This document shows, in pieces, positions 62,903-64,000 of a DNA stretch of 64,000 nucleotides; position 1 is the first letter of the stretch; the number at the start of each line of letters is the position of its first letter. The notes under the pieces are model-generated. The model ran no database searches. It was not told where the DNA came from and saw only the letters and a program-made list of their open reading frames with translations. Location: positions 1-64,000 of the forward strand of contig JAHDOV010000014.1 in NCBI GenBank assembly GCA_018434685.1. The letters run 5' to 3'. Source of the DNA: Deltaproteobacteria bacterium. Lineage in GTDB: Bacteria > Desulfobacterota > Desulfomonilia > UBA1062. The position numbers were made by a program, and so were the translations under genes.

Positions 62903-63925
62903 TCAGTTCCAGTCCTTGAGAATAAACCCGATGCTTATCCGGTTAACCCGGTGATCGTAGTCGATGAGGCTCTCGCCGAACCCGTTGAAGTACTGGATGT
63001 AGCCGGTGACCAAACTGATCAGGGGGAAACACCACTCGAGCTGCAGGGCGCCGCGGTTGTCGCTGAGGTTGAGGTTGTTGCGCACCATTACCCCGAACCG
63101 GTGCCCGTCCCGTGTATAGTAACCCCAGACCTCGCCATTGCCGAGATAATCATCGATATCCGGATTGTCATCGTCTGCCGAACTCTCGGGGATGCGGTAC
63201 CAGGTCTTCAAAAGCAGGGTGAGATCGCCCCGCTCGAAACCCACATTTCCCACGATGCGGTTCCAACTCCTGGAGAGCGGCTCCGGGCGACCGTTGGATT
63301 GATGGTTGAAGCCCACCTGTACGGTTCGTCCCTTCATCCCGAACAGGCCGAAATTCGTGCGGAAGTTCAGGAGCATCTCCGGCTCGTAATCGGTCTCGCG
63401 GAAGGGTGCCGAGTCTGCTAAGTTGTAGAGCTGCCAGAACGAGAGCTGGGTGTACCCGAACCACAGGTCCATATTTTGACCGAGGATGTCCTGCCAGAGC
63501 TTCACCTTCAGGCTTATCTGGAATTTCACCTCGTTGTGTTTGACGTCCTGGCCGGGGGATTCCTGGATGGGCTCTTTGTTCGGAGAGGTGTTGTAGGCCA
63601 CGGGCAGGATGTAGTTGGGTCGGTGGGCCATGATGGCGTATCTGCCCCGCGGCTTCTTCTCGTTGAGCTCCCACAGTCTGGTGAGGTAGGAATCACTCGT
63701 TGATTCGCGCTGTGCCGTATCAAAGGAGGGCTCTGCAGCCGAAGCTGCAATGCCGGCCTGCCGGGAGAAGTATTCATCGTAGCACTTGAGCCGCTGTTCA
63801 TCATCTTCAAGGCGGGAACAATCAGTCAGTTCTTGCGAGTCTTCTGCCAGAACGATGCTTCCCTGCATGAGGAGGAGCATGGCTGCAATGATAAAGATCA
63901 GGCAGTGCCTCAGACGGTTCTTCAT
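62903..63925 (-). CDS. pldA: Outer-membrane phospholipase A (OmpLA)
   Basis: This protein of about 340 residues has a signal peptide (ending SIVLAED), a short linker and a beta-barrel of the OmpLA family. GFNHQSNGRPEPLSRSWNRI holds the catalytic His and Ser, with the Asn completing the triad elsewhere in this family. The enzyme hydrolyses misplaced phospholipids in the outer leaflet, activated by Ca2+-driven dimerisation. ATG 63925 is chosen; an upstream start at 63964 is possible and the ribosome-binding site is weak. The last 75 bases of the window contain no further gene. Confidence 0.88.
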   Translation of the reverse strand: MKNRLRHCLIFIIAAMLLLMQGSIVLAEDSQELTDCSRLEDDEQRLKCYDEYFSRQAGIAASAAEPSFDTAQRESTSDSYLTRLWELNEKKPRGRYAIMAHRPNYILPVAYNTSPNKEPIQESPGQDVKHNEVKFQISLKVKLWQDILGQNMDLWFGYTQLSFWQLYNLADSAPFRETDYEPEMLLNFRTNFGLFGMKGRTVQVGFNHQSNGRPEPLSRSWNRIVGNVGFERGDLTLLLKTWYRIPESSADDDNPDIDDYLGNGEVWGYYTRDGHRFGVMVRNNLNLSDNRGALQLEWCFPLISLVTGYIQYFNGFGESLIDYDHRVNRISIGFILKDWN

Positions 63926-64000
63926 CTCTCGAGACACCTGCCTGTCCACAGTGTCAGCCGGCAAGGTGCAGGGGAGGTTCCAGCCGTTACAAGAAGCATG

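Overview
The window is GC-rich DNA, densely packed with genes, from a Gram-negative anaerobe. The best guess is a syntrophic or sulfate-reducer-type deltaproteobacterium (Desulfobacterota). Reasons: an outer membrane (TonB receptor, OmpLA); paired 2-hydroxyacyl-CoA dehydratase/benzoyl-CoA reductase-type subunits; long-chain acyl-CoA ligases; an NDP-forming acyl-CoA synthetase; an archaeal-type V/A-ATPase; and a UGA-decoded HesB-like selenoprotein. This assignment is inference. I saw no rRNA, confident tRNA, CRISPR array, insertion sequence or prophage.

Layout. 1-2.1 kb: the 3' end of a polyprenyl synthase gene, a CbpA-type J-protein and a small exported ComEA-like protein. 2.1-6.5 kb: a four-gene trehalose operon (DUF5752, TreT-like glycosyltransferase, otsB, otsA) with overlapping or abutting genes behind a strong promoter. 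6.6-9.1 kb: a lipoprotein and a clostripain-family lipoprotein. 9.3-11.6 kb: a MoxR ATPase and its VWA/CoxE partner. 11.6-18.4 kb: an acyl-CoA dehydrogenase-like gene, a TetR regulator, a saccharopine-dehydrogenase-like oxidoreductase, an FGGY kinase and an acyl-CoA ligase, with shared AACAATGTT-type operators. 18.5-22.1 kb: a second acyl-CoA ligase and a thioredoxin reductase fused to two thioredoxin folds.

22.3-32.3 kb (minus strand): a complete V/A-type ATPase operon I-K-E-C-F-A-B-D, followed by an archaeal-type DUF61/UPF0216 gene, a G/H-type stalk subunit and an RsbRD-like gene, ending at a strong terminator. Subunit K keeps the Na+-ligand pattern known from Enterococcus NtpK. 32.8-35.5 kb: a GH13 enzyme, YbaK deacylase and the HesB-like selenoprotein gene, which is split by an in-frame UGA followed by a SECIS-like hairpin. 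It is divergent from a Crp/Fnr regulator, with a perfect FNR-type palindrome between them.

36.3-45.2 kb: small exported and cysteine-rich proteins, an exported FKBP, an RRM gene remnant, a radical SAM protein, two small membrane proteins, a diguanylate cyclase and Tex. 45.4-53.5 kb: an NDP-forming acyl-CoA synthetase, an isochorismatase-like protein without its catalytic Cys, a DUF305 protein, an NfeD/SPFH pair, a small hydrolase and the dehydratase pair. 53.6-64 kb: an unusual SCP2-like/E1-alpha/E1-beta fusion, a deaminase with a signal peptide, an EFR1 ferredoxin, a TonB receptor, a LysE exporter, a lipoprotein-type FAD oxidoreductase and OmpLA.

Themes: compatible-solute synthesis, CoA-thioester metabolism, ion-gradient energetics, thiol/selenol redox chemistry and envelope maintenance. 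The most striking items are the hidden selenoprotein with its FNR-type site, the DUF61 gene inside the Na+-type ATPase operon, and the SCP2-E1 fusion.
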